A stretch of DNA of 64,000 nt from DASVCS01 sp036381495 (lineage in GTDB: Bacteria > Gemmatimonadota > Gemmatimonadetes > Longimicrobiales > RSA9). The stretch lies in the NCBI GenBank assembly GCA_036381495.1, contig DASVCS010000032.1, forward strand, positions 1 to 64,000. The letters are read 5' to 3'. The notes beneath the pieces were generated by a model. The model was given only the letters and a program-made list of their open reading frames with translations. It had not been told where the DNA came from and did not search any database. This document shows positions 36,306-45,159 of this stretch, piece by piece. How positions within the stretch are numbered: the first letter of the stretch is position 1; every line of letters starts with the position of its first letter. The position numbers were made by a program, and so were the translations under genes.

Positions 36306-38294
36306 CTACCTCAACCCCCACCGCCGTCGCAGCACCCACTCGGTGGAAACCAACAGCACGAGCAGCAGATACGGCCACGGCGTCGTGTGGAGCGGGGCGC
36401 CGGATCGCCCGCCGGGGAGCGACGCGTCGTCCCCCGCCGCGTCGAAGCCGGTCAATGCCGCGGCGGCTCGCGTGAACTCGGGCGAGTACGACTCGACGCT
36501 CACCGGCCCCTCCGCCGTCGCCACCTCATCGCCGCCGCGGATCGCCCGCGCCCGGTACCGATAGTGTCCGGGCGGCAGTGCCGGCGTCGTCAGCGAATCT
36601 CGGCTGCCGAGCGCCAACGCGGTATCCAGCACCACCGCTCCGGCGGTGTCGGTGATCGACAGCGCGACCGAGTCCGCGACCACGCCGGGTGCAACCCAAT
36701 GCATCGGCGCGCCGCGCGCCGCCACCCGTTGCACGGGTCGGATCTCCGCGCCGCTCAGCGACGGCTCCTCGTGCAGCAGCCAGCCGCCCAGCGCCGCCCA
36801 GAGACGCCGGTACGCCTGCCGCGCATCCCCGCCGCGGAACGCCCAGCGCCAGAAGCCGGCAGCCGTTGCCACCGCCCAGCGCCGGCCCTCGCCCTCGCCC
36901 GCGAGGACCACCGGCACACCCGCGCCGCGGCGGCCGCGATGCGCCTCGAGCGCCGCCCACGCACCCTCGGGCACGCCCGCCGCACGGACGCCCACCAGCG
37001 GCGGAAGCTGCTCCACATCGAGCGAACCGAGCATCGGAGTCAGCGGCGACGCCGGCAAATCACCGGACGCGTACCACTCGCCCGGCGCCGCGCCCGCCAG
37101 GTCGATCGGCAGCCCGGCGACATCCCCGCCCTCCGCAGGGAAGATCAACACCCGATGCTTCCGCGCAGCCGCACGCCGCGCCCAGTCCGGCGCATCCGAT
37201 CCAAGTGCGTGTAGAACCACCAGATCCGCGCGCTCGACCGCCCGCCGCACCTCCGTGGCCTCCGCGGGCGCCCCGGCATCGGCCCCGGCGCCGAGCTGGA
37301 GGTACCGGCCATCCGCCGCACGCAGAAAACCCCGGACCGGCAAGCCGAGCGCCTCTGTGAGCACCGGCTGGAGGAAGCGCGGCTCCCAGTCCGGATGGAA
37401 CGAGACGACGACGACCCCCGCCGGATCCTCTCCCACGTAGACGTAAATGCTCCGCGCATCATCGGCCGGCGCCGCATCGGCCGGCTCGAGCGCCACATCG
37501 TAGCGCACCAGCCCACCTCCCGGCGGCGCCTCCGGCGTGAACTCGAGCACCGCCGTCGCGACGCGTCCCGGCGCGGCCGTCGCCAGCCGCGCGCGCGCCC
37601 GCACACGGCCACCCTCCCGGAGCACGACCGCCACCGAATCGCCCGCACCCCCCACGGTCGTCACCCCGACCCGAACCCGCAACGGCTCGCCCGCCTTCGC
37701 CCACCCCGGCGCATCGACCTCCGCGAGCGCACGACTCGCCACCCCCGCCCCACCGACGATCCGCGTCTCGACGTCCAGCCCCAATCCGGGTAGCGTCCGC
37801 GCCACCGCCGCGGCATCCTCGATCCCGCCGTCCGTCACGACCACCACCTTGCGCGCACCGCCCTCCGCCGCCGCCCGCAGCGCCGGCAGGAGACGACTGC
37901 TCGTCGCATCCGGCCGCAGTGAATCCAGCGCCGCCGCAGAACGCTGCGCCGTGCCATCGCCGAATACGACCACCGGCCGCGAACCCGCCAGCCGGCCCGC
38001 CTCCGCCACGGCACGCTCCCAACGCGTCGTCGTATCATCCGCCGCCACCGGGAGCGACATGCTCAGCGAACCATCCACCAGCACCTGCGTCCGCGAGCCG
38101 CTCGTCACCCGCCCCGGCAACGGCAGCATCGGATCGAACAGCAACAGGACCAGGATGCTCAGGACCGCCCAGCGCAGCCCCGCGAGGAACAGGCGCCCGC
38201 GCCCCGGCGTCTCCTTCCGGCCGTACAGGTAGAAGACCACCGCCAGCGCACCCGCCGCCGCGAGCGCGAACAACGCCCAATTTGCTGCTGACAT
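36306..38294 (-). CDS. VWA-domain membrane protein (BatA/aerotolerance-like architecture)
   Basis: ATG 38294, with GGGAG upstream, gives 662 residues. Two transmembrane helices lie near the N-terminus (residues ~5-25 and ~37-55). A von Willebrand-like domain follows with a MIDAS-like DGSLSMS (DxSxS) at about 80. A long periplasmic part contains repeated Ig-like and glutamine-amidotransferase-like stretches (VVVSFHPDWEPRFLQPVL). One C-terminal helix (PWPYLLLVLLVSTEWVLRRR) ends the protein. Such proteins often accompany MoxR-type ATPases, but none is in the window. It precedes ftsY and recG on the same strand. Confidence 0.75.
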   Translation of the reverse strand: MSAANWALFALAAAGALAVVFYLYGRKETPGRGRLFLAGLRWAVLSILVLLLFDPMLPLPGRVTSGSRTQVLVDGSLSMSLPVAADDTTTRWERAVAEAGRLAGSRPVVVFGDGTAQRSAAALDSLRPDATSSRLLPALRAAAEGGARKVVVVTDGGIEDAAAVARTLPGLGLDVETRIVGGAGVASRALAEVDAPGWAKAGEPLRVRVGVTTVGGAGDSVAVVLREGGRVRARARLATAAPGRVATAVLEFTPEAPPGGGLVRYDVALEPADAAPADDARSIYVYVGEDPAGVVVVSFHPDWEPRFLQPVLTEALGLPVRGFLRAADGRYLQLGAGADAGAPAEATEVRRAVERADLVVLHALGSDAPDWARRAAARKHRVLIFPAEGGDVAGLPIDLAGAAPGEWYASGDLPASPLTPMLGSLDVEQLPPLVGVRAAGVPEGAWAALEAHRGRRGAGVPVVLAGEGEGRRWAVATAAGFWRWAFRGGDARQAYRRLWAALGGWLLHEEPSLSGAEIRPVQRVAARGAPMHWVAPGVVADSVALSITDTAGAVVLDTALALGSRDSLTTPALPPGHYRYRARAIRGGDEVATAEGPVSVESYSPEFTRAAAALTGFDAAGDDASLPGGRSGAPLHTTPWPYLLLVLLVSTEWVLRRRWGLR

Positions 38295-38463
38295 CCACCG
38301 AACTCCCGTCCGTTGCCGCTCTTCCCGGCCGGCACCGCCGGGGCTCCGCCTAGTACGCCGGCACGCCCCGAGAGATCCGCCGTTTCTTCGGCCCGCCACC
38401 GCCATTTCCGCCGCCCTCCCGCCGGATCCGGAGGGCGTTGCACGTGGCGCGCCGCGCCGGTTG

Positions 38464-38785
38464 GAGGGCTGGGGCTAGGGCTGGGGAGTGCCCGGGAAGG
38501 GTGCGGTGGTGGGGAGGATGACCCGGGGAGGGCCGGGAGCTGGATGGGAACTGGCGGGAACGGGAGCGGGAGCGGGAACGTTTACGTTTACGGGATGGGG
38601 GCGACCGGGAACGAGAGCGGCGGCTGCGCCGCCTGGAGCGGGAACGTTTACGTTTACGGGGGACGGGGGTCGGCCGGGAAGGGGATCGGGACCGGGATGG
38701 GATCGGGCACGAACCGGACCGGGCCGCGCAGCCCCTCGCGCTCGCGCTCGCGCACGAGATGGGCATCGGGAGGGGCCGGGCAGCC
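38464..38785 (+). repeat. Dispersed G-rich repeat element, copy B, with a duplicated core
   Basis: The element fills most of the 494-base gap between the VWA gene start and the M23 gene stop. It begins with GGGCTGGGGCTAGGGCTGGGG, passes through GGGAGTGCCCGGGAAGGG and TGGATGGGAACTGGCGGG, and carries the core CGTTTACGTTTACGGG twice (38579-38594 and 38645-38660). It ends in CTCGCGCTCGCGCTCGCGC and GGGAGGGGCCGG, abutting the M23 stop. Bases 38295-38463 hold nothing else I can name. Confidence 0.8.
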
Positions 38786-38788
38786 GCT

Positions 38789-40105
38789 TCAGCTCTCCCC
38801 GCTCACGCGCGCCGGGCCCTCACGCGTCGTCGTCCCCGCGAGCTGCGTCCCCGGCATCTGGATGCGATCGAGGAGCACGATCCGCTGACCGAGGACCGCC
38901 TCGAAGTCATCTCGCTGGTCCCGCGGAATCGGCGGAGCGCCCGGGAGCTTCGCGGTCCGGGCGTTCAACGGCCGCCCGTTCTTGCGCAGCTCGTAGTGCA
39001 GGTGCGGCCCGGTCGCCAATCCCGTCGACCCGACGTAACCGATCACCTGCCCCTGCGCGACCGCGCGTCCCCGCCGGATCCCACGGGCGAACCCTCTGAG
39101 GTGGGCGTATCGCGTCGTGTAGCCGCCCGGGTGCCGGAGCTCGATCATGTTGCCGTACCCGCCGCGCCGTCCCGCGAAGATGACGGTCCCATCGCCCGTC
39201 GCACGCACGCGGGTCCCCGGCGGCGCGCCGAAATCCGTACCCAGATGCGCGCGGTAGATCCCCAGGACGGGGTGGTATCGCCGCCACGTGAACGAGGAGG
39301 TGATGCGCACGTAGTCGACCGGATAGCGCCGGAAGAGGCCACGCAGCGATCGTCCTTCGAGGTCGTAGTACCCGCCCCGGTCGTCACCGGGGCTGAAGTA
39401 GACCGCCGGGTAGCTGCTCCCGCGGCTCACCAGCTCCGCGACCAGGACTTGCCGCCGGCGCGCCGTCCCATCCGGCCGCGCCTCCCGTTCGTAGACCACC
39501 CGGTAGCTGTCACCCGGCTGGATGTCGTGAGAGAAGTCCAGCTTGTACGCGTAGATCTCCGCCAATTCGACCACGAGCGCCGCGCGCTCGGCCGGCGGGA
39601 CGTCCGCCGCATCGTTCTCGACCAGCGCCTCGTAGAGTGTGCGGCCGTCCCGGATCACGCCCGACAGGTACACCGTGTCCACCGTCGTCGGCGTCACCGC
39701 GACCGTCCCTTCCCATCCGTCGGCGTTCCGCTCCAGCCGGATCGTGCTGTCCGCGTTGATCCTCAACTCGACTGCGCGCGGCGTGCCGTCCGAGACCCAC
39801 CGCCGTACCGTCACCTCGACGCCCGGCCGCAGCGACCGCGGGCTCTTGTGTTCCCGTAACGCCAGCAGGAGGTTCGCCAGTTCGGTCCCCGTGATCTGCG
39901 CGCTCCCCAGCAGACGATCCAGCGTCTCACCCGGCTCGAGCACCCGCGTCTCGACCCGCTCGACCGGCCTCGCGTACAGCGCGCTGAGGAGCGGCGCCCG
40001 CGCCCGCGTCGCCACCGGATCCGGTGTCCCCGAGCACGATGCCACCGCCCACGACACCACGCCCGCGGCCCCGATCAGCCCCATCACTCGGTAAGGGTTC
40101 GCCAT
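38789..40105 (-). CDS. M23-family peptidoglycan endopeptidase, lipoprotein type
   Basis: The start ATG 40105 has GAGGGGG upstream and gives 438 residues. The N-terminus is a lipoprotein signal with lipobox AVASC at about residue 24. A LysM/OapA-like region follows (RVLEPGETLDRLLGSAQI), then a long beta-rich middle. The C-terminal LytM domain has zinc ligands in HLGTDFGAPPGT and GPHLHYELRKNGRP. It cleaves peptide cross-bridges or acts as a division regulator; both catalytic motifs are complete. It sits right after ftsZ. Confidence 0.92.
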   Translation of the reverse strand: MANPYRVMGLIGAAGVVSWAVASCSGTPDPVATRARAPLLSALYARPVERVETRVLEPGETLDRLLGSAQITGTELANLLLALREHKSPRSLRPGVEVTVRRWVSDGTPRAVELRINADSTIRLERNADGWEGTVAVTPTTVDTVYLSGVIRDGRTLYEALVENDAADVPPAERAALVVELAEIYAYKLDFSHDIQPGDSYRVVYEREARPDGTARRRQVLVAELVSRGSSYPAVYFSPGDDRGGYYDLEGRSLRGLFRRYPVDYVRITSSFTWRRYHPVLGIYRAHLGTDFGAPPGTRVRATGDGTVIFAGRRGGYGNMIELRHPGGYTTRYAHLRGFARGIRRGRAVAQGQVIGYVGSTGLATGPHLHYELRKNGRPLNARTAKLPGAPPIPRDQRDDFEAVLGQRIVLLDRIQMPGTQLAGTTTREGPARVSGES

Positions 40106-40231
40106 CAAGCCCCCTCTTCGTTTGACCGCAGGACCGCGCCTACATCCGCTGCCCCGCTCCTGCCGCCGTCGACCTGGAAACGGGTTCGCCCTCCGCGCCC
40201 CCGTCCCCGCAAACGTGGAAACGGAGGCAAC

Positions 40232-40434
40232 GCCCAGCCCCCGTCCCCCTCCCGTGCGCGTGCGCGAGCGGATGCGCGTGCGCGGCCCGCCTCCCGTTCC
40301 CGGCCGCCCCCATCCCGTAAACGTAAACGTTCCCGCTCCCGCTCCCGGCCGTTCCTGGCCATGCCCGGGCCGTCCTCCCCTCCACCGCACCGCCTCCCGG
40401 GTGTCCCCAGCCCCAGCCCCAGCCCTAGCCCTAA
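40232..40434 (-). repeat. Dispersed G-rich repeat element, copy C, starting at the ftsZ stop codon
   Basis: On the minus strand GATTAGGGCTAGGGCTGGGG (the TAG is the ftsZ stop) leads through GGGCTGGGGACACCCGGGAG and GGAACGGCCGGGAGCGGGAG to the core CGTTTACGTTTACGGG (40329-40314). It ends GCGCACGCGCATCCGCTCGC then GGGAGGGGGACGGGGGCTGG. It occupies most of the 325-base gap before the M23 gene. Confidence 0.8.
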
Positions 40435-41618
40435 TCCATCTGCCGCCGGATGAACGTCGGAATATCCAGATCGGTGAGCTGCCGCCGCACGATCGCCCGC
40501 TCCGGCTCCCGCGGAAACGGCATCGCCTCGGCCACCATGCTGCTGCCGTTGCGCTCCGGCGCGGGCCGCCTCGAGGGCGCCATCGGCATCGAGCTCGGGA
40601 CCGCGCCCCGCATGTTGAAGTTCGGCCGCAGCACGCCTTCTCGCGCGGCTTCCTCGCCCCCGGCCAGTCCCGTGGCGATCACCGTCACCCGGACTTCGCC
40701 CTCCATCGACGGATCGTGTACGGCGCCGAAGATGATCTCCGCCTCCTCGCCCGCCGCCTCCTGAATGATCGACGCGATCGACGTCACTTCGTCGATGGTC
40801 AGGTCCATGCCGCCGGTGATGTTGATCAGCACGCCGGCCGCGCCGAGGATCGACACGTTGTCCAGCAGCGGGCTCGAGATGGCCTCCTGCGCCGCCTCGA
40901 CCGCCCGGTTCTCTCCACTCGCGAAACCCGTCCCCATCAGCGCCGGACCGCGGCTCGCCATCACCGTGCGTACATCCGCGAAGTCCACGTTGACCTCGCC
41001 CGTCACGTTGATCAGGTCGCTGATCCCCTGGGTGGCGTGCAGCAGCACCTCATCCGCCCGCTTCAGCGCATCCCGGAAGGAGACGCCCTTGCCGACCACG
41101 GACAGCAGACGCTCGTTCGGCACCACGATCACAGTGTCGGCCGACCGCTTCAGCTCGGCCAGCCCCTGCTCCGCCTGCCGCATCCGCTTCTTGCCCTCGA
41201 AGAGGAACGGCTTCGTCACCACCCCGATGCTCAGCGCGCCCAGTTCCCGCGCCATCTCCGCGATCACCGGCGCGGCGCCCGTCCCCGTGCCGCCACCCAT
41301 CCCCGCCGTAATGAACACCAGGTCCGAGCCCTCGATCGCCCGGGCCACCTCCTCCCGGTTCTCCTCGATCGCCTGCCGCCCGATCTCCGGCCGCGCACCC
41401 GCACCCAGCCCGCGCGTCAGCTTCTTGCCGATCTGGATCTTGAGCTGCGACCTCGAGTTCTTCAGCGCCTGCGCGTCCGTATTCACGCTGATGAACTCGA
41501 CGCCCTCGAGGTCCTCGTCGATCATCCGGTTCACGGCATTGCCACCGCCTCCGCCCACGCCCACCACCTTCATCCGGGCGTTCTGGGTCGCCGCTTCCTC
41601 GAATTCGAAGATCATCAT
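40431..41618 (-). CDS. ftsZ: Cell division GTPase FtsZ
   Basis: FtsZ polymerises into the division ring. The 395 residues carry GVGGGGGNAVNRM at about 19, the tubulin signature GGGTGTGAAPV at about 115, and the T7 catalytic loop DFADVRTVMA. A variable linker leads to a conserved C-terminal peptide, LTDLDIPTFIRRQMD, which contacts FtsA. It is the last dcw gene, 73 bases after ftsA. Its stop codon lies within the first unit of the G-rich repeat. Confidence 0.97.
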   Translation of the reverse strand: MMIFEFEEAATQNARMKVVGVGGGGGNAVNRMIDEDLEGVEFISVNTDAQALKNSRSQLKIQIGKKLTRGLGAGARPEIGRQAIEENREEVARAIEGSDLVFITAGMGGGTGTGAAPVIAEMARELGALSIGVVTKPFLFEGKKRMRQAEQGLAELKRSADTVIVVPNERLLSVVGKGVSFRDALKRADEVLLHATQGISDLINVTGEVNVDFADVRTVMASRGPALMGTGFASGENRAVEAAQEAISSPLLDNVSILGAAGVLINITGGMDLTIDEVTSIASIIQEAAGEEAEIIFGAVHDPSMEGEVRVTVIATGLAGGEEAAREGVLRPNFNMRGAVPSSMPMAPSRRPAPERNGSSMVAEAMPFPREPERAIVRRQLTDLDIPTFIRRQMD

Positions 41619-41691
41619 CGCCCACCCTCCTTTGGGTGACCGCCGGCGGCCCCCTCGCCCGCCCGCGGATTGAGGATTGAAAAGGTACCGA

Positions 41692-42921
41692 CTAGAAGAA
41701 CTCCTTCAACCATGTGACCAGACGACCCACGGCCCCGTCACCGAAACCCGCCGCCACTCCCGACTCCAGACCCCGCGCCGCGCCATACAGCGCGAGCCCC
41801 GTCGCCGTCGCGAACTTCGGCCGCTTCACCGAATCCGCCAGCCCCGTCAACTCCTCGCCCGGCACCCCGATCCGCACCGGCATGCCGAACACGTGCTGCG
41901 CCACCTCGACCGTCCCGTGCAGCGACGCGCCACCTCCCGTCAGCACGACGCCGGCGCCCAGCTTCCCCGTCTCACCCGCGCTTTCGATCTCGCGCGCGAC
42001 CAGCCCCAGGATCTCGTCCAGCCGCTGCTCGATGATGTGCGCGATCAGCTCGCGGGCCACCTGCCGCTGACTCCCCGGCCCCGGCGCCGGCACCTCGACC
42101 ATCTCGCGAGGGTCCACGAGCCGCGCCGATGCGACGCCAAAACGCTCCTTCGAACGCTCCGCCTCCGCGTACGTGATCGAGAGACCCTTCGCCAGGTCGT
42201 TCGTCACCGTACTGCCGCCCCACGGGATCGTCGCGAGGTGCCGCATCTTCGCGTCGCGGAAGATCGCCAGCTCGGTCGTCGCGCCGCCCAGGTCGACCAG
42301 GGCGACTCCGACGTCCCTCTCGTCCTCCACGAGCACCGCCCTCGACGTCGCGAGCGGCTCGTGGACGAGCGCCTCGATCTTGTAGCCCGCGCGGGTCACC
42401 GCCTTGCGCATGTTCTGCGTCGCCGTGGCCGAACTGGTGATGATGTAGACCTCGGCTTCGAGCCGCATCCCGGCCATCCCCAGGGGATCGCGGATCCCGG
42501 ACTGGTGATCGACGACGTATTCCTGCGGTAGCACGTGCAGCAGCTCACGATCGGCGGGGACGACCACCGCGCGCGCCACCTCGTGCACGCGGCGCACGTC
42601 GCCCGCCCCGATCTCGTCGCCGCCGACGGCCACCACGCCCGTCGACGTCTTAGCGTGGATGTGCTCGCCCGCCACGCCCACGTACACGCGGTCCACGTGC
42701 GCGCCGGCCATCAGCTCGGCCTCCCGCATCGCCTTGCGCACCGACTCGGTGGTCTCCTCGATGTCGGTGACGACCTCGCGGCGCATACCGCCCGTCCGCG
42801 CCTGACCGACACCGAGGATCTTGAACACCGGCCGCCGCGGCGGGTCGCCGTCGATCGAGACGATCACGGCGCACGTCTTCGTGGAACCGATATCGAGCCC
42901 CGCAACGAGGTAGGGACGCAT
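41692..42921 (-). CDS. ftsA: Cell division protein FtsA
   Basis: This actin-like protein anchors FtsZ to the membrane. The 409 residues contain the phosphate-1 motif GLDIGSTKTCAVI near the N-terminus, the FtsA-specific 1C subdomain, and ATP site pieces LVDLGGATTELAIF and VLTGGGASLHG. The C-terminal amphipathic helix GRLVTWLKEFF is the membrane-targeting tail. It starts one base after the ftsQ stop. Confidence 0.96.
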   Translation of the reverse strand: MRPYLVAGLDIGSTKTCAVIVSIDGDPPRRPVFKILGVGQARTGGMRREVVTDIEETTESVRKAMREAELMAGAHVDRVYVGVAGEHIHAKTSTGVVAVGGDEIGAGDVRRVHEVARAVVVPADRELLHVLPQEYVVDHQSGIRDPLGMAGMRLEAEVYIITSSATATQNMRKAVTRAGYKIEALVHEPLATSRAVLVEDERDVGVALVDLGGATTELAIFRDAKMRHLATIPWGGSTVTNDLAKGLSITYAEAERSKERFGVASARLVDPREMVEVPAPGPGSQRQVARELIAHIIEQRLDEILGLVAREIESAGETGKLGAGVVLTGGGASLHGTVEVAQHVFGMPVRIGVPGEELTGLADSVKRPKFATATGLALYGAARGLESGVAAGFGDGAVGRLVTWLKEFF

Positions 42922-42922
42922 G

Positions 42923-43672
42923 TCAGCCTTTGATGCCAGGAGTCAGCGAGACCACGACCTGGTCGCGGTACCGGACGTCGATGCGCCGGATGCGGTCCAG
43001 CTCCTCTCGCGCCGCCAGATCCGCGATCGTGAGTCGGAGCTGTTCGAGGCGCACGGCCCCGGGTTCACCGGGGAGCAGGACCTCCGACCCCGCGGGATCC
43101 CGCAGCACCAACCGCAGTGCGCCGCCGGCCGCCGGCGCGATCTCCGAGACGCGCGCAGCCAGTTCCGGCGCCCGCGTCCGCAGCCATGCCGCCGCCTTCA
43201 CCATCGCCATAGCGACCGGGTCGCGCAACCGCCCGTCCGGCGCGACCTCCGCCTGTCCCCCGAGGACCGGCAGATCGATGTCGAACGCGGTGAGGTCGAT
43301 CGGAAGCACGCGCCCCGCACCGTCCACCGCGCGCAGGACCGGCGTCCGCGCAAGCGCGACCGGCTCGACCTCCGTCACCGTGAGCACGAGCGTGCCGGGC
43401 AACTCGCGCTCGATTCGGACATCCGAGACGAGCGGGTGCGCCATCAGCGCCGCGCGCCACGGGGCCGGATCGTCGAAGACGTTCGACGCCCGCGTGATGC
43501 CGCTCAACGCCAGTGCCTCGTGCGGCGCCAGGTACCGCGTCCCCATCACGCGGACGTGTTCGACGCGGAACGCGGGGATGTACCGCAGCAGCCGGGGCGC
43601 CTGCGCCGCGGCGGCCACGAGCCCCACGACCGCCGTCGCGATCGCGCATCGCCGGAACGCCGCGCGCGTCAC
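42923..43672 (-). CDS. ftsQ: Cell division protein FtsQ/DivIB
   Basis: The start GTG 43672 overlaps the murC stop by two bases and gives 249 residues. One transmembrane helix (residues ~9-27) is followed by a POTRA domain, FRVEHVRVMGTRYLAPHEAL, ending in VSDVRIERELPGTLVLTVTE. A beta domain follows, ending VRYRDQVVVSLTPG. FtsQ scaffolds FtsL and FtsB in the divisome. Only the minimal FtsQ elements are conserved, but the position between murC and ftsA is canonical. Confidence 0.92.
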   Translation of the reverse strand: MTRAAFRRCAIATAVVGLVAAAAQAPRLLRYIPAFRVEHVRVMGTRYLAPHEALALSGITRASNVFDDPAPWRAALMAHPLVSDVRIERELPGTLVLTVTEVEPVALARTPVLRAVDGAGRVLPIDLTAFDIDLPVLGGQAEVAPDGRLRDPVAMAMVKAAAWLRTRAPELAARVSEIAPAAGGALRLVLRDPAGSEVLLPGEPGAVRLEQLRLTIADLAAREELDRIRRIDVRYRDQVVVSLTPGIKG

Positions 43673-45159
43673 TGGGCCGCCTCCCCGTGGCTCTCGGTCG
43701 CGCCGTCCGCCGCACCGTCGGTGCCGGCCAACCCGGTCAGGATCGCGCGGCCCGTCCCGTCGATGTCGCCGGCGCCCATGGTGATACAGACGTCGCCCGG
43801 ACGCAACGCGACGAGGAGCGCTTCCGCGAGGGCGTCCCGGTCCGCGTGATAGTGGACCGCTCGTGCGCCGGCGCTGCGAGCGGACTCCGCGACCCGCTCC
43901 CCGGTGACGCCCGGCAGCGGTGCCTCTCGCGCCGGATACACGTCCGTCACCCACACCTCGTCGGCACGGGCGAGCGCCCGGCCGAACTCCGCCGCGAAGT
44001 CACGGGTCCGCGTGTAGAGATGCGGCTGGAACACGGCGACGAGCCGCGCGTCCGGGTACGCGGCCCGGGCCGCCGCCAGCGTGGCCTCGATCTCCGTCGG
44101 GTGGTGCGCGTAGTCGTCGATCACCAGGACGCCCGCCGCGCGGCCGATCTCCTGGAACCGACGCGCCACGCCCGTGAAGGCGGCCAGCGCGCGCCGCGCC
44201 GCATCGAAGTCCGCCCCCATGTGCCGCGCCGCGGCCCATGCGCCCAGCGCGTTGCGTACATTGTGCACGCCCGGCACGGCGAGCACCAGCTCACCCAGTA
44301 GCGCGCCGCGTTCGCGAACGCGGAACCGCGCGCCCCGGCCACGCACCTCGACCGCCTCCGCACGCAGTTCCGCCGCGGGCGCCAGGCCGTAGCCCAGCAC
44401 CCGCCGGCCGGCCGCTTCAGATTTTAGGCGCCGGGCGCCCGCGTCATCGACGCAGACCGCGATCTGCCCCTCATCAGGCACCGGCGCCAGGAATTCACGA
44501 AATGCCTCTTCGACGGCGACGAGCGACCCGTAGATGTCGAGGTGGTCCGCCTCGATCGTGGTGACCACCGCCACCTCGGGCCGTAGCGTCAGGAAGGAGC
44601 GATCGTACTCATCGGCCTCGACCACGAACAGCGAATCCGAGCCGACGCGCAGTCCGCCGCCCCACTCCGCGACGCGGCCGCCCACGAAGCCGGTCGGATC
44701 CAGCCCTGCTTCCGCCAGGATCGACGTCGTCATTGCCGTTGTCGTCGTCTTGCCGTGTGTCCCCGCCACGGCCACCACCCGCCCCCGGTTGACCAGCGCA
44801 CCCAGCGCCTGGGCCCGCTTCAGGACGGGGATCCCGCGCGCCCGCGCCGCGCTCAGCTCCGGGTGGTCCGGCGGCACCGCGGCCGTCGTGACCACCGCCA
44901 CCGCGCCGGCCACGTGCGCCGCATCATGCCCCTGCGTCACCTCGGCGCCCAGCCGGCGCAGCGATTCGGCCACCTCGCCGGGGCGCGCGTCGCACCCGGT
45001 CACCCGGCCGCCGGACCGCAGGACGAGCTCGGCCAGCGCCGACATCCCCGCGCCGGAGATCCCGACGAAGTGCACGGCTCCGTTCCGGGCCAACTCCCGC
45101 AGGTCGAACTCCCGCGCGTCGCGCGCCGGCTGCCTGGCACCGCCCGGGCCGCGGCTCAT
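43669..45159 (-). CDS. murC: UDP-N-acetylmuramate-L-alanine ligase MurC
   Basis: MurC adds L-Ala to UDP-MurNAc in the cytoplasm. The 496 residues have the N-terminal UDP-binding motif VHFVGISGAGMSALAEL, the ATP loop VAGTHGKTTTTAM at about 128, and the Mg-binding VEADEYDRSFL. DDYAHHPTEI and VFQPHLYTRTRDF are typical of MurC. It overlaps murG upstream (ATGA) and ftsQ downstream. The C-terminal ~20 residues (GTDGAADGATESHGEAAQ) are a poorly conserved tail. Confidence 0.96.
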   Translation of the reverse strand: MSRGPGGARQPARDAREFDLRELARNGAVHFVGISGAGMSALAELVLRSGGRVTGCDARPGEVAESLRRLGAEVTQGHDAAHVAGAVAVVTTAAVPPDHPELSAARARGIPVLKRAQALGALVNRGRVVAVAGTHGKTTTTAMTTSILAEAGLDPTGFVGGRVAEWGGGLRVGSDSLFVVEADEYDRSFLTLRPEVAVVTTIEADHLDIYGSLVAVEEAFREFLAPVPDEGQIAVCVDDAGARRLKSEAAGRRVLGYGLAPAAELRAEAVEVRGRGARFRVRERGALLGELVLAVPGVHNVRNALGAWAAARHMGADFDAARRALAAFTGVARRFQEIGRAAGVLVIDDYAHHPTEIEATLAAARAAYPDARLVAVFQPHLYTRTRDFAAEFGRALARADEVWVTDVYPAREAPLPGVTGERVAESARSAGARAVHYHADRDALAEALLVALRPGDVCITMGAGDIDGTGRAILTGLAGTDGAADGATESHGEAAQ

